Below, piece after piece: positions 20,787 to 33,209 of a stretch of DNA of 64,000 nt (the stretch's first letter is position 1; each line of letters starts with the position of its first letter). Under the pieces are notes generated by a model. That model was given only the letters and a program-made list of their open reading frames with translations, made no database searches and was not told where the DNA came from. Position numbers and translations under genes: made by a program. The stretch comes from Geotrypetes seraphini (Eukaryota; Chordata; Amphibia; Gymnophiona; Dermophiidae): positions 115,445,380 to 115,509,379 of the forward strand of contig NC_047095.1 of assembly GCF_902459505.1 (NCBI RefSeq), given 5' to 3'.

Positions 20787-23729
20787 CTATCCCTTGGCAT
20801 GACCTCGTAGGGATCCCACATAGGTATCCCATTTGTTCTTGAAGTCTGGGATGCTGCGTGCCTCGACCACCTGTACTGGAAGCTTGTTCCAATGCTCAAT
20901 CACTCTCTCCGTGAAGAAGTACTTCCTGGCGTCTCCACGAAACTTCCCTCCCTTGAGTTTGAGCGGATGTCCTCTTGTGGTCGAGGGTCCCTTGAGAAGA
21001 AAGATATCATCTTCCACCTCGACCCATCCCGTGATGTACTTAAATGTCTCAATCATGTCTCCCCTCTCCCTACGCTCTTCGAGAGTGTAGAGCTGCAATT
21101 TGCTCAGTCTTTCTTCGTACGGGAGACCCTTTAGCCCCGAGACCAACCTGGTGGCCATCCGCTGAACCGATTCAATTCTGAGCACATCCTTACGGTAATG
21201 TGGCCTCCAGAATTGCACACAGTATTCCAGATGAGGTCTCACCATGGCTCTGTACAATGGCATCATGACTTCAGGTTTCCTGTTGACGAAGCTTCTCTTG
21301 ATACAACCTATCATCTGCCGTGCTTTAGATGAAGCCTTCTCCACTTGAGTGGCTGCTTTCATGTCAGCACTGATGATTACTCCTAAGTCTCGTTCTTCCG
21401 TAGTCCTGGTTAAAGTTTCTCCATTCAGGGTGTAGGTTCTGCAAGGATTTCCGTTACCGAGATGCATGACCTTACATTTCTTGGCGTTGAAGCCCAGCTG
21501 CCAGATCAAGGACCATCTTTCTAAAGTACGCAGGTCTTGCTCCATAGCATCCTATAGATTATAGCCATTTACTATATTGCATAGTTTGGCGTCATCAGCG
21601 AATAAGGTTATCTTGCCTTGAAGCCCTTGAGTCAGATCCCCAATGAATATGTTGAAGAGGAGTGGGCCCAGGACTGAACCCTGTGGCACTCCGCTAGTCA
21701 CCTCTGACATTTTAGAGAAGGTACCGTTAACCACCACCCTCTGAAGTCTGCCACTAAGCCAATCTTTAACCCATGCAGTTAGAGTCTCTCCTAATCCCAT
21801 CGATTTCATCTTGTTCAGCAGCCTGCGGTGTGGGACGCTGTCAAACGCTTTGCTGAAGTCCAGGTACACGACGTCCAAGGACTCTCCTGAGTCCAGTCTT
21901 CTTGTTACCCAGTCAAAGAAGCTGATTAGATTGGACTGGCATGACCTACCCTTGATGAATCCATGTTGGCTGGGATCCCGGAGATTTTCCTCGTTCAGGA
22001 TCGTATCTAATTTATATTTAATTAGTGTTTCCATGAGTTTGCACACTATTGAGGTGAGGCTTACTGGTCTATAGTTCGCAGCCTCAGCCTTGCAACCCTT
22101 TTTATGTAGAGGAACGACGTTGGCTGTTTTCTAGTCCAACGGAACTATCCCCGTACTTAGTGAGAGATTGAAGAGCACTGCCAACGGTTCCGCCAGAACA
22201 TTTCTCAATTCTCTGAGCACTCTTGGGTGTAAATAGTCTGGTCCCATGGCCTTGTTTACCTTTAGCCTTGCCAGTTCGTTGTAGACGTCCCCAGGTGTGA
22301 ACTCAAAATTCTGAAACGGGTCATCCATGTCTTGTTTTATCATCAACTGTGGTCCATGTCCCGGTGCTTCGCAGGTGAAGACTGAGCAGAAATATTCATT
22401 TAGTAGTTCTGCTTTTTCAGAATCCGCCATCACGTAGTTTCCGTCCGATTGTCTAAGGCGTACTATACCATCTGTGTTCCTTTTCCTATCACTGATATAC
22501 CTAAAGAAGGATTTGTCCCCTTTTTTAATGTTTTTTGCCAGAGTTTCTTCCACTCGAAGTTTGGCCTCCCTAACTGCTGTTTTGACCGCTGCAGATCTGG
22601 TCTTATATTCTACTTTAGTTTCTCTTCTCTGCGTACGTTTGTAGGAAAGAAATGCTTTTTTCTTCTCCTTAATGAGGTGCGAGATCTCTTCAGTGAACCA
22701 TTGGGGTTTGTTGTTTCTTTGTCTTTTATCTACTGATTTTATGTAGCGATTAGTTGCTTCGTGTATAGATGATTTCAGGTACGACCACATAGTTTCCACA
22801 TTGCCGGTCTCTGCTTGGTCCTGCAGTGTCTGATGAACGAAATCTCCCATGCGTGCGAAGTTGGTGCCCCGGAATTTGAGCACCTTTGTTTTTGTAATTG
22901 ATTTAGGGGAGCCTTTCCCAAGGTTGAACCATACCATGTTATGGTCGCTGGAGGCTAGCGTATCTCCTACCGAGACCTCTGAGACGCTTTCCCCGTTGGT
23001 GAGTACCAGGTCTAGGATCGCCTGGTCCCTAGTGGGCTCCGTTACCATCTGTCTGAGATGTACTCCTTTTATGGAGGTCAAAAGCCTCCTGCTGCTGCTG
23101 GTTGTTGCTGAAAATGTGTTCCAGTCTGCATCAGGCATGTTGAAGTCCCCTAGCAGAACAGCATCCCCCCGTAGAGTGATATTCTCAATGTCTTCAATTA
23201 GTTCCGTGTCTTTGTCTACCAGTTGTTTTGGAGGTCTATATACCACACCAAGATACAGGCATTTTTCTCTACCTCTGGCCAGGTTCACCCAGAGGGATTC
23301 CCCGGTGTACTTGACATCTGTGATCCTGGTCGTTTTGACGTCCTCTTTAATGTATAATGCTACCCCTCCCCCTAACTTACCCTCTCTGTCTTGACGAAGT
23401 AAGTTGTAGCCCGGTATAGCCATGTCCCACCCATGAGAGTCCGTGAACCAGGTTTCGGATATTGCCACTATGTCCAAGTTGGCATTTATTATTTCGGTCT
23501 CCAATTCTAGAATTTTATTGCCTAAACTGTGTGCATTAACATACATAGCCCTCCACACCTTGTGTTTGATATGTCCCTGTAGAGAATTTCCCATCTGAGT
23601 CACTGTGACTCCTAGAGAATCGTTTGTAGTGAGGGTACTTACCTCGGACCTAGAAGCGGAGTTTCGACTCACCTCATCAGGATTATTACTTACTGCTCTG
23701 GTATTGTATGAGTGGGTACCCTCCCCCAA
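20787..23729 (-). CDS. CR1 ORF2: endonuclease and reverse transcriptase, two in-frame stops
   Basis: One frame runs through the whole region with only two in-frame stops, at 22133-22131 (TAG where sister elements suggest Trp) and next to 21549. The N-terminus has an apurinic-like endonuclease (YVNAHSLGNKILELE, IVAISETWF, LLGDFNMPDADW, SSDHNMVWF). RT follows, with VYLDFSKAFDSVPHRRLLNK, SGVPQGSVLGPLLFNIFIGD and the catalytic box FADDAKL. The C-terminus has MVRPHLEYCVQFWRPHYRKD. It starts 5 nt after ORF1 ends. About 980 residues, normal for CR1. Not a host gene. Confidence 0.87.
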
Positions 23730-23734
23730 CTTAC

Positions 23735-24890
23735 CTAGTTTAAAGCCCTGCGAAGCAGGCGGGCTAGTCGGTGTTCGAAAACATTCTTACCTCTACTGGT
23801 CAGGTGAAGTCCGTCTTGTCCCTGAAGTCCTTGCAGCGTCTCTCCATGATTTAGAAATCCGAAGTTCATTTCCCGGCACCATCCATGTAGCCACTCATTT
23901 GTCCTCAGGATACGCTCGTCTCTGGCCCTTCCCTTACCTCTAACTGGAAGGATCGAAGAGAAGACCACCTGCGCTCCTGTCCGCTTTAGCCTGTCCCCCA
24001 GAGCTCTGAAGTCTCTGGTGGTGTCCTCCGGTGTGTTCCTGGCAGTGTCATTTGTTCCGACATGGATGAGCAGCATGGGGTAGTGATCTTGGGGCTTGAG
24101 CAGCCTATCAAGACAGGCAGTCACATCTCGGATTCTGGCTCCAGGTAGACAGCAGACCTCCCTCGATTGCATATCTGGTCGGCATATAGGTCCCTCGGTG
24201 CCCCTCAGCATGGAGTCCCCGATGACTATTACTCTACGCTTCTTCTGGGGGGGTCGATCCATTGTCCCCGGAGATGGAGCCTTGTGTTTGACCCGCTCCT
24301 GTTCCTCGTCGGTAGTCTCTTCCTGCAAGGCCTGGAATCTGTTCCTCAGAATAAGTTGAGGGGTCGATGTGGAGCTACCCTGGTAAGAAAAAGAAGAAGA
24401 AGAAGGTGAAGAGATTGAAAGAGGGGGGGGAGGATTTCCTACGCTTACCCATGGAGGATGTCACCAGCTGCCAGGAGTCATCATCTCCAGCCACCTCCTG
24501 GACCCCTGTGATTGGTTTCAAGGCCAATGGTCTGGGCGTCTCAAGGAAGGATCCGTCACGGGCCTGCTCGTTGATTTGGGACAGCTCCTGCACTACTTCA
24601 TCGATGTAGACCTCATCCTCTCTGATGCTTCTCAGGCGTTTGACCTCCTCCCTGAGGCTCCTTAGTTCCTGCATGAAGTCCTCATTCAGCTGACCGACCT
24701 CCTCTGTCTGTGTAGAGACTGTAGTGAACTGCTGGGGGATGGTCTCAGTCTGCACGGAGGCCTCCGTCTGCCGTCCTGGGTCCTCCTCCTTCTGTACGCA
24801 AGCCGTGGTCACCTCCTGGATCCCCCCGGTGGAAGGAGTGTCGGTCTTGAATATAGACTTCGTGCTTCTTGTTCTCCCTGCCATATCCAA
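23735..24890 (-). CDS. CR1 ORF1: coiled coil plus SGNH-type esterase
   Basis: The N-terminal piece (24890-24375) has a heptad-like acidic helix (EVGQLNEDFMQELRSLREEV). The C-terminal piece (24328-23735) has an SGNH hydrolase fold: VIVIGDSMLRG with the Ser block, LIHVGTNDTA with the GTND block, and GLHLT with the His block. Vertebrate CR1 ORF1 proteins often have this esterase. The two pieces are in different frames, joined across a purine-rich GAA-type run near 24389-24425 that probably slipped. Confidence 0.82.
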
Positions 24891-24899
24891 GTTGTAGTT

Positions 24900-25292
24900 A
24901 AGGTCTGCCTGTTAGTGAGTAAATGAGAGAATTAAACAAAAAGAGAAAAAGAAAGAAAAAGGTGTCCTGTTGTCAAGGATTTAGCTCTTCTTAAGGCTCT
25001 TCGCAAAGGCGCTCTCGCTAAGGCGAGCGCCTTTGCTGCTCGCCTTCGCTGCGCGCCGAGTGGTGCGCGCCGCTGGCCCCTCCCCTTTTAAGGAGGAGAT
25101 TGGCTGCCGAGTGCTGCTGATGTCAGAGGGGTGGGCGGAGCTATCTCTCGCCTCTGCCCCTCTCTCTGCCTTGCCTCAGCTCTGCCTGCCTTGGCTTTCT
25201 CCCTCCTCCGTTCTCCCTCAGCTCACCACGTGTGCCTGCTTCTTCAGCTCAGCCGCCCCCCGACTCTCCTGGCTGCCTCCGAAGCTGAACAC
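24900..25292 (-). promoter_or_regulatory. CR1 5' UTR, GC-rich, probable internal promoter
   Basis: Upstream of ORF1 on the minus strand lies CpG-bearing, purine-rich sequence (on the plus strand many ctctgcct units). Full-length CR1 copies carry their promoter here. A palindrome, aaggcgctctcgctaaggcgagcgcctt, is centred near 25019. Confidence 0.55.
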
Positions 25293-25714
25293 AGTTAGGT
25301 CAACCATAGCACCAGCCACTTTAATAGGCCAGTCATAGCACCAGCCACTTTAAAGTTTACATTCTTAACCAATGCATCAGTCACTTTAACTTGTGGATTG
25401 CGCTTGTCACTTTATTTATAGTTTTTATTCAAGTACTTTTTTATTAAATAAGATGTAGAGAGTTTTAGTTCTAATTATCACGTTGACATAATTAGTCAAA
25501 TCATTACACAATATGAGTGAAGGTTTTTATGATCTATGAAAGATATCCACGCCACTATTCCACATTGGATGATGCTATTATGATCCTAGAAGTGGCAACT
25601 CTGAGATCTTTTCCTTCACTTAATTAATAATTTTTATACTAATGATTTGACTAATATCAACTCTATAATTGCTCTCTGGATTAACTCTTCTGTGGATCTT
25701 GTAAATAAAAGTAA

Positions 25715-27217
25715 GCAATAAGATGATACTTTTTTATTGTACTAATTTAATAGATTCATGACTATCCAAGAATACTCTTTTTTTGGTCAAAAAACAAACA
25801 AAATATTAGACTTGTCAAATTATTTGCATATAATAAATGTAAATTCTCAAGAATTCTATTTCTGACCATGAGATGTGTTCATCTTTTCATAATATCCTGG
25901 CAGCCCTATTGCCATGCAAAAGAGTTGAGGCTTGCTTGCTTGTTCCTTCTCATAAGTTTCGCTTAGCCTAGCAGTTAGCTCACTAGAGTATTTCCCAATC
26001 AGTATATGACAGCTGGCAAATGTAGTAAGAACTGTCTTTTAGATTGTTAATATACTGATTCATTAGAGCAGGAGAAGAAGGGGGAGGGGTTCTTCTTTGA
26101 GGTCTGGTTTCTTCACCTTTAATGTTATCCAAAGGACTTAATATGCTTCACCTTTATCATACAAGGACTTTATAAGTGTATTTTCCTTTATACCAGAGTT
26201 TTCCGTGATTTTCCTCTTCCTCTCAACCTACCAGTAAGTTTTCTGATCACTGTGTGAAGGAGATGGCAATGGACCACTCTTCAGCTTTTTTGCCACAAGT
26301 TACTTTTAGGTTATTAGATACCGCCTCCTCCCTTGAGAATTATGTGCAATATCCATGATCTGTCCAACACCATTCCTGTAGCAGATCTGCTAAGGTCAGT
26401 TTCACAAAGAAGAATTTCTGGCATGTCTTGATTTTGAACATATAACCTAAAGCAGTGTGGAAATTGTAGACCCAGTCTCTCTCCTGGAATTGATTACCTC
26501 AATAGTTTTTAAAAACAAATAAAAGTACATGAACATTATATAGAATGTTGAAAGACTACAGATAATCTTGTAATTATATAGATAAATTTTTTTTATTAGA
26601 TAGAATCCTAACCGGAAGAAAAGGTTCTAGCCTCAAAAGCTAAGCAAAAAAAATATATTGTTAAGATGTTATGTTTTTTAAAATTGGATTATTTTCTTTA
26701 TTAACAATAAAATGCAAACAATCATGTCTTTCCATACAATCCTTAATTACAACATAGTTCATAAGCATAGATTCAATGTAACACAAATTCACTTTTAACA
26801 TAGTCAAATATCAGATCTACAGTGTATTAGCTTATTCACTTATAATACAGTCAAATATCTTGGATCTCAAGCTCCATATTATATCAAGACTGCAGTGTAG
26901 AATTTTTGATTGTTAAAAATGCAGCAGTTACACTGATTTTCAGTCATCTAAATATGATTCATTGAAGCTCTTTTTTCTAAATGTAACCTTGATCTCACTC
27001 ACACAGTTTCATGGCACTAGCTAGCTCTTCAGGATCAGGTACCTGTGACCAGGGCATACAAAATAAAAGTCTGTTTTCAAACTGGGCATAGACTGGGGCA
27101 GATATACTCCAGTAGGCCAAAGGATACTCTTTCTTGGGCACACTTTATTTTACTTTCAGTAATAAACAGCCAACAGTCACTGTGGTTAACCTTAACTTGC
27201 TTTACTGGTTTTTAAGG
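25715..27217. other. AT-rich intergenic DNA without recognised feature
   Basis: I see no exon with splice sites, no RNA gene and no clear repeat ends. Some part may be old diverged repeat. Confidence 0.45.
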
Positions 27218-27222
27218 CACGC

Positions 27223-28780
27223 TGTAATGCCAAGTTTGTTAGGTAGTCAGCACTTCATGGCATACAAAGAGATATACACAAGGTACCGCTATGTGGTGTT
27301 CCCCAGGTATCACCTCTGTCCCCTATTTTCAACATTTATATGTCTTCTTTGAAATTCTTCCATCTATCTCCTTTTGAAACTACTGTATATTTACATATGC
27401 AGATGACATCCTTGTCCTTCTCAAGATAGATTCGAACCTCACTAACCTCACCGAAAATATAACAGCTTGCATAACAAAACTCCAGTCCTGGGCCTTCTCT
27501 GTACAAATGAAGCTGAATGAGTCCAAAACAAAACTACTCTGCCTGGCCCAAAATTTGATCAGTTACCCACGCTCATTCCACTACCTTCTGGTCCCTCACT
27601 GCAGATCAAATTCTCAAGCAAAGTTTTGGGCATCATTATTGACTCTACACTTTCCTTTAATGATCATCTCAACTCTCTGGTAAAAAAAAAAAAATAATAA
27701 TAAGTTTTTTTAATCTTCACATGTTGAGGAAAGTGAAGATTAAAAGTGCTTCTGCCAAAAACATTTTGCTGTCCTTGTACAATCAATCATTCTTTCCAGA
27801 CTGGACTATTGTAATTCCATCTATCTAAGTCTAACCAATAAAAATCTTCAAAGACTTCAGTGGATCCAGAACACTGCGGCTAGGATGATCTTCGCAAAAA
27901 GCAAATTTGACCATGTTTCCTCGCTTCTGTCAAAACTTCACTGGCTTCCGGTGATTTCTAGGATTCACTTTAAACGTACCTACCTAATATTCAAGATCCT
28001 ACATGACATTCTTCCTCCCTAATTCCACTATCCTGGAATTCTTTGAGACCTGACACTACCAGATCCGCCCACAAACTCAAACTATCTTCCCCTCATTAAA
28101 AGGCGTCATGTATGCAGGGAAATTAGGGAAATCCCTTTTCTTCAAATTCACTGAGCTTTGGAATAACCTCCCTGCCCCGCTGCGGAACCTAGGCTCATTC
28201 CAATTATTCTGAAAACCTGGCTTTTCTCCAAAACGCAAAGCTATCTATTTAAAATGTAAAGCTAGTTATCCTCTTCATAACCTCTAATTTCTTATTATGT
28301 CCTTCCCTCATTTATTGAATTTATCTGTAATCCATGCCAAGCTCCATCTATATGGAGATGATGCGGTATACAAACTTAAGGTTTAGTTTAGTTTAGTACT
28401 GCTTATTATACTAATTTATTCATTACATAAATTGCATAGCAGTAATATACAAAGCTGGAGAATTCCCTTTTCAGGCAGCTGATGGACCAGGTCAATCATG
28501 GGACTATCCCTTTACGGCGTGCTGATGAATTCTGAGGAAAGTCCCACGCTTCCTCCTTTTATACGGTCTTCACATTACTTGCTATGTGACTGACTATCAT
28601 GCCTCATTCTGTGCTTCTGCAGTAAACAGTTTTTAGTCATCACACTTTAAACCAAGATAAGATTCCAGCCTCCATCAGCCTCCACCCCCTAATGAAGTAT
28701 CCTGAGATTCATTGTTCATTGCTCATTCTGTTTCTCATTACACCAAATTCCACAAGCCAGCTTCTAGAAATGGCTGTACA
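27223..28780 (-). repeat. LTR of the fossil (3' LTR on minus strand), split by a LINE
   Basis: About 450 bp of LTR lies in two blocks, 27223-27285 and about 28397-28780, colinear with the LTR at 38571-39154 (for example ggcagctgatggacc and tatacggtcttcacattactt). Just outside its right end the plus strand reads ttccaccctt, i.e. a purine tract on the minus strand. Confidence 0.8.
27286..28396 (+). mobile_element. L2-like LINE 3' part inserted in the LTR
   Basis: Frames read an RT segment ending in YADDILVLL and then the downstream LINE C-terminal region (for example LDYCNSIYLSLTNKNLQRLQ). The 3' end carries the tttagtttag tail near 28380-28397. Several frameshifts. It is close to the LINE at 63460-64000. 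Confidence 0.75.
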
Positions 28781-29160
28781 TTCCACCCTTGAATCTCAGG
28801 AGACTGCAACAGATTGATAGGAGGTAATTCATACTGAGGTAGTGGTTCGTTTATAAGTGCACCAGGTGAAGCCACAATTATGAATGCATATATGGGGTAA
28901 GGGGTATCACATATTATACGTTTTATTGTTCAGATCAATTTGTTGCCCATAGTACTTAGGTAACCACAATTGTGGTCCTATTACTAGAGGCATCGCAAAT
29001 AAAGGACACATAATGATAGAGTTGCTCACAGAATAAACCATGAGCATCCCTGAACATTGTAGATCCAAACAGGCAATAATTTCAAACTTCCACCAAAGGT
29101 TTTTTAGATCTATATGGCAAGAGAGAGACAATATTCAGGTACTTAATATGTACATGTAAG
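28781..29160 (-). other. Internal remnant of the LTR fossil
   Basis: This lies beside the 3' LTR, where an envelope or accessory region would be expected. A short minus-strand frame (28907-29131) has natural composition but no motif I can name. Confidence 0.4.
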
Positions 29161-29161
29161 G

Positions 29162-32100
29162 GAACTTGAGAAGTTCATCGAAGACGCCTACAGGAAAGTG
29201 GAAGAGCAACAAGGAGATGAGAAGTTCATTGAGGCAGAAGGATCCCATGGAGGAAACACGCAGGAGGAAGAGGCAAGATCCTACCAGCACCTTGAGGGAG
29301 AAGAAATGAGAACCACCGAGGACACTGATCTGCGACCACAGCGGAGACTGAAAAAAGGGAAATCTGCAATCCTGGTGGGAGACTCGATCCTAAGATAGGT
29401 GGACAGTCACATAGCAGAAGGGAGAGATGATAGGCTGGTGACCTGCTTCCCAGGAGCAAGAGCCAAGGACATCATCGACAGAATTGAAAGGATCCTGGAG
29501 GGAGCGGAGACGGAAGAGAGGGCAGTATTAGTCTACGTCGGGACAAATGATGTCACCAGGAGAGACTACAGCAGGAAGGCACTCACCAAACAGTTCAAGA
29601 CCTTGGGAAGGAAGTTGAAGATGAGGATCCAGAGGATAGCGTTCTCTGAGATCCTACCGGTACCGAGGGCAGATGTGAAGAAGCAGATGGAACTACAATC
29701 AATAAATGCGTGGATGAGGAGATGGTGTGAAGAAGAGGGATTTCACTTCGTAAGGAACTGGACAACGTTCTGGGGAAAGAGCAAGCTCTTCAGGAGAGAT
29801 GGACTACACCTGAGCACGGTGGGCACTAGACTTCTAGCAAACAATGTCAAGAGAGGAATAGAGCAAGCTTTAAACTAAGAAGTAGGGGGAAACCGACAGT
29901 TGACCAGGTGTTGATGATTCGGAAGACAGTATCCCGAAAAGATACTAAGGGGAGAGAGCGCTGGGAAGACACCAAAAACTCCAAAAGAACAATAAAAAAC
30001 ATCAAACAGGTGACGAATAACCAACGGAGCCAGAAGTATTATGAGGGGGATAGGAGGAGGCTACTACAAAGGGAAGGCAAAAGAGAACAAGAGGAAGGGA
30101 AAAAACACAAAAAGGAAGGGAAAAAACACAATAAGGATACATACCACACACCACTAGGAGAAGACAAGAGAGACAATAAACGAGAGTCTGCAGAAGGGGA
30201 CGAACAGAATAATGAATCATATGGGAAAATAACAAGAAAACAAAAATATGGAGACTTACACTGTATGTACACTAATGCAAGAAGCCTGAAGAACAAAATG
30301 GGGGAACTAGAAATCATGGCCAAAGATGAGAACCTAGACATCATAGCAATCACGGAAACATGGTGAAGCGAGGAAAACAAATGGGACACAGTACTGCCAG
30401 GGTACAAGCTATACCGGAGAGACAGGACACATCAGAGAGGAGGAGGATTAGCACCGTACGCAAGGGATACCATTCAATCGACCGGAATGGACGCAGCAAC
30501 AACAAATGACCAACTAGAATCAATATGGATTAAAATACCAGGAAGAAAGGGAACCGAGGTAAAGATGGGCCTGTATTACCGCCCACCTGGGCAAACAGAA
30601 GCAAAGGATGAAGAACTGAGAGCCGAGTTGAGGCGAGAATGTAAAAACGCAAACACCATAGTTATGGGAGATTTTAACTATCCCGGGATAGACTGGAGCC
30701 ATGGAGTTTCAAAATGCTCAAAGGAATCGGAATTCCTGGAGGCTGTACAGGACTGCTACTTGGAACAACTTGTCAAGAATCAAACGAGAGGGACAGCTAT
30801 TCTGGATTTAATCCTCAACGGACTGAGAGGACCTGCCCATGGAGTGGAAGTAATGGGATCACTAGGAAACAGTAATCACAACATGACCAATTCAAAGTGG
30901 AAATAGGTAGGCCAAAGGGGAGGAGAACCATTGCAACAACGTTCAACTTCAGGAAAGGGAACTATGATACCATGAGACAAATGGTGAAGAGAAAACTCAG
31001 GAACAGCTCCAGAAAAGCACAGACGGTGGAGCAAGCCTGGACCCTATTCATGGACACACTAAACGAAGCGCAAAACCTATATATACCCAGGTTTAGAAAG
31101 AGGTGCAGAAAGAATCAAGCGAGAGACCCAGCATGGTTAACCAAGGAAGTTAAAAAGATGATAGGAGACAAGAAAAAAATCCTTCAGGAAGTGGAAAAAG
31201 GATAAATCCGAGGAAAATTGGAAAGAGCACAGGAAGCACCAAAAAGAATGTCACCGTGTGGTCAGAACAGCAAAAAGAGAGTATGAAGAGAGACTTGCCA
31301 AGGAGGCGCGGAATTTCAAACCATTCTTTCAATATATGAAAGGGAAACAACCGGCAAGGGAAGAGGTGGGACCCCTGGATGAGGGAGACAGGAAGGGAGT
31401 GGTAAAGGAGGTGGCGGACAGATTAAACACGTTCTTCTCGTCGGTATTCACAAAAGAGGACACATCCAACGTGCCGGAGCCGGAAAGATTCTTCAAAGGG
31501 GACCAAGAGAAAAAATTATTGTGCATGGAGGTAAGCTTTGAAGACTTACTCAAACAGATAGATAGACTAAAAACGGACAAATCACCGGGCCCAGACGGAA
31601 TCCACCCGAGAATACTAAAAGAGCTTAGAGATGAAATAGCGGAGTTACTACAGCAGATTTGCAACCTATCCCTGAGAACAGGGGTAATCCCGGAAGACTG
31701 GAGGATAGCGAATGTTACACCCATCTTCAAGAAAGGATCCAAAGGCGACCCAGGGGATTATAGACCGGTCAGCTTAACCTCAGTTCCGGGGAAGATGGCC
31801 CAATCATTAATCAAGGACAGTATCAATGAGCATATAGAAAAAAATTAAGCTGATGAGAACTAGCCAGCACGGTTTCTGTAATGGTAGATCATGCCAAACG
31901 AACCTACTGCACTTCTTTGAGGGGATAACCGAACAACTGGACAAAGGCGACCCCATAGATGTAGTGTACCTGGATTTCCAGAAAGCCTTCGACAAGGTGC
32001 CTCACAAGCGCCTACTAAGGAAACTGGAACCATGGAGTGGAAGAGGACATACACAGATGGATCAGAAACTGGCTGGCGAACAGGAAACAGAGAGTAGGAG

Positions 32101-33205
32101 TGAAAGGTCACTATTCTGACTGGAAAGGGGTCACGAGTGGCGTCCCGCAGGGGTCAGTGCTGGGACTGCTGCTGTTCAATATATTTATCAATGACCTGAA
32201 AGCAGAGACGAAGTGTGAAATTATAAAATTTGCAGACGACACAAAACTCTCCAGTAAGGTTAGAACTGTTGAGGAATGTAGAGAACTTCAAAGGGACTTG
32301 AACAAACTGAGTGAGTGGGCAAATAAATGGCAGATGAGCTTCAATGTGGAGAAATGTAAAGACATGCACATGGGAAAAGGAAACCCAATGTACAATTACA
32401 CAATGGGGGGGGGATATTATTGGGGGAAGGCAATATAGAAAGGGGCCTGGGGGTTATGGTGGATAGAACAATGGAGTTGGCGGCACAATGCGCTGCGGCC
32501 TCGAAAAAGGTGAACAGAATGTTGGGCATTATCAAAAAAGGTATCGCTACCAGAAGCAAGGAAGTTATCCTCCCGCTGTATAGAGCGATGGTGCGACCGC
32601 ATCTGGAGTACTGCGTTCAATACTGGTCGCCGTACCTTAAGAAGGATATGGCGGTACTTGAGAGGGTCCAGAGAAGAGCATCAAAAATGATAAAGGGCAT
32701 GGAGAACCTTTCGTATGCTGAGAGATTGGAGAAGCTGGGGCTCTTCTCCCTAGAAAGCGGAGACTTAGAGGGGATATGATAGAAACTTACAAGATCATGA
32801 AGGTATAGAGAAGGTAGAGAGGGACAGATTTTTCAGACTTGCCAGGGCAACAAAAACTAGAGGACACTCGGAAAAATTGAAGGGAGACAGATTCAGAACA
32901 AATGCCAGGAAGTTCTTCTTCACTCAGAGGGTGGTGGACACCTGGAATGCACTTCCAGAGGAGGTAGTAGAACAGAGTACGCTTTTGGGTTTCAAAATGG
33001 GACAGGACAAGTTCCTGAAGGAAAAGGGGATTGAAGGATACAAATAGAGGGGTACTATACAGTACAAAATGCTTTAGAGGAATAGATAACTTACAGGTCA
33101 TTGACCTGGAGGGCCGCTGCGGGAGTGGACTGCTGGGCACGATGGACCTGTGGTCTGACTCAGCAGAGGCGATGCTTATATTCTTATGTTATGTTCTTAT
33201 GACAT
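29162..33205 (+). mobile_element. CR1 LINE, nearly full length, decayed
   Basis: ORF1 (29198-29878) has an in-frame TAG at 29396-29398 and an SGNH esterase (AILVGDSILR, VYVGTNDVT, DGLHLS). ORF2 pieces follow from about 30258 to 33047: endonuclease (MYTNARSLKNKMGELEIM, IVMGDFNYPGIDW), RT (VYLDFQKAFDKVPHKRLL, SGVPQGSVLG, FADDTKL) and the C-terminus (MVRPHLEYCVQYWSPYLKKD). At least six frame breaks or stops. The 3' end has the CR1 tail ttcttatgttatgttcttatg at about 33181-33201. It is inserted in the LTR fossil. Confidence 0.87.
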
Positions 33206-33209
33206 TAAA

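Larger units (their letters stand above)
18743..25292 (-). mobile_element. CR1 LINE with complete-looking ends, interrupted by a hAT element
   Basis: The 3' end on the minus strand is a tail of 9-base repeats (tttctatgt) at about 18743-18762. The 5' end reaches a GC-rich region at 25292. A 6-bp duplication AGTTAG lies at 18737-18742 and 25293-25298. ORF1 and ORF2 are both present. Removing the hAT insertion leaves about 4.66 kb, full length for CR1. It is young, with few breaks. Confidence 0.88.
17572..25714. mobile_element. Penelope-like retroelement remnant with inverted arms
   Basis: A 16-bp duplication ttgtaaataaaagtaa lies at 17572-17587 and 25699-25714. Inside, a left arm (to about 18130) is the inverted match of a right arm, itself split between about 18640-18736 and 25299-25698 by the CR1 inserted at 18743-25292. 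Hammerhead-ribozyme-like motifs lie at the inner end of each arm. Penelope-like elements are known for hammerheads and for inverted partial copies. No RT or GIY-YIG coding remains, so the family call rests on structure. Confidence 0.65.

Noticed and set aside
24985-25060. Palindrome near 25019 considered as a terminator or RNA hairpin gene
   Set aside because: It lies within the CR1 5' UTR and shows no promoter boxes; better described as part of that element.
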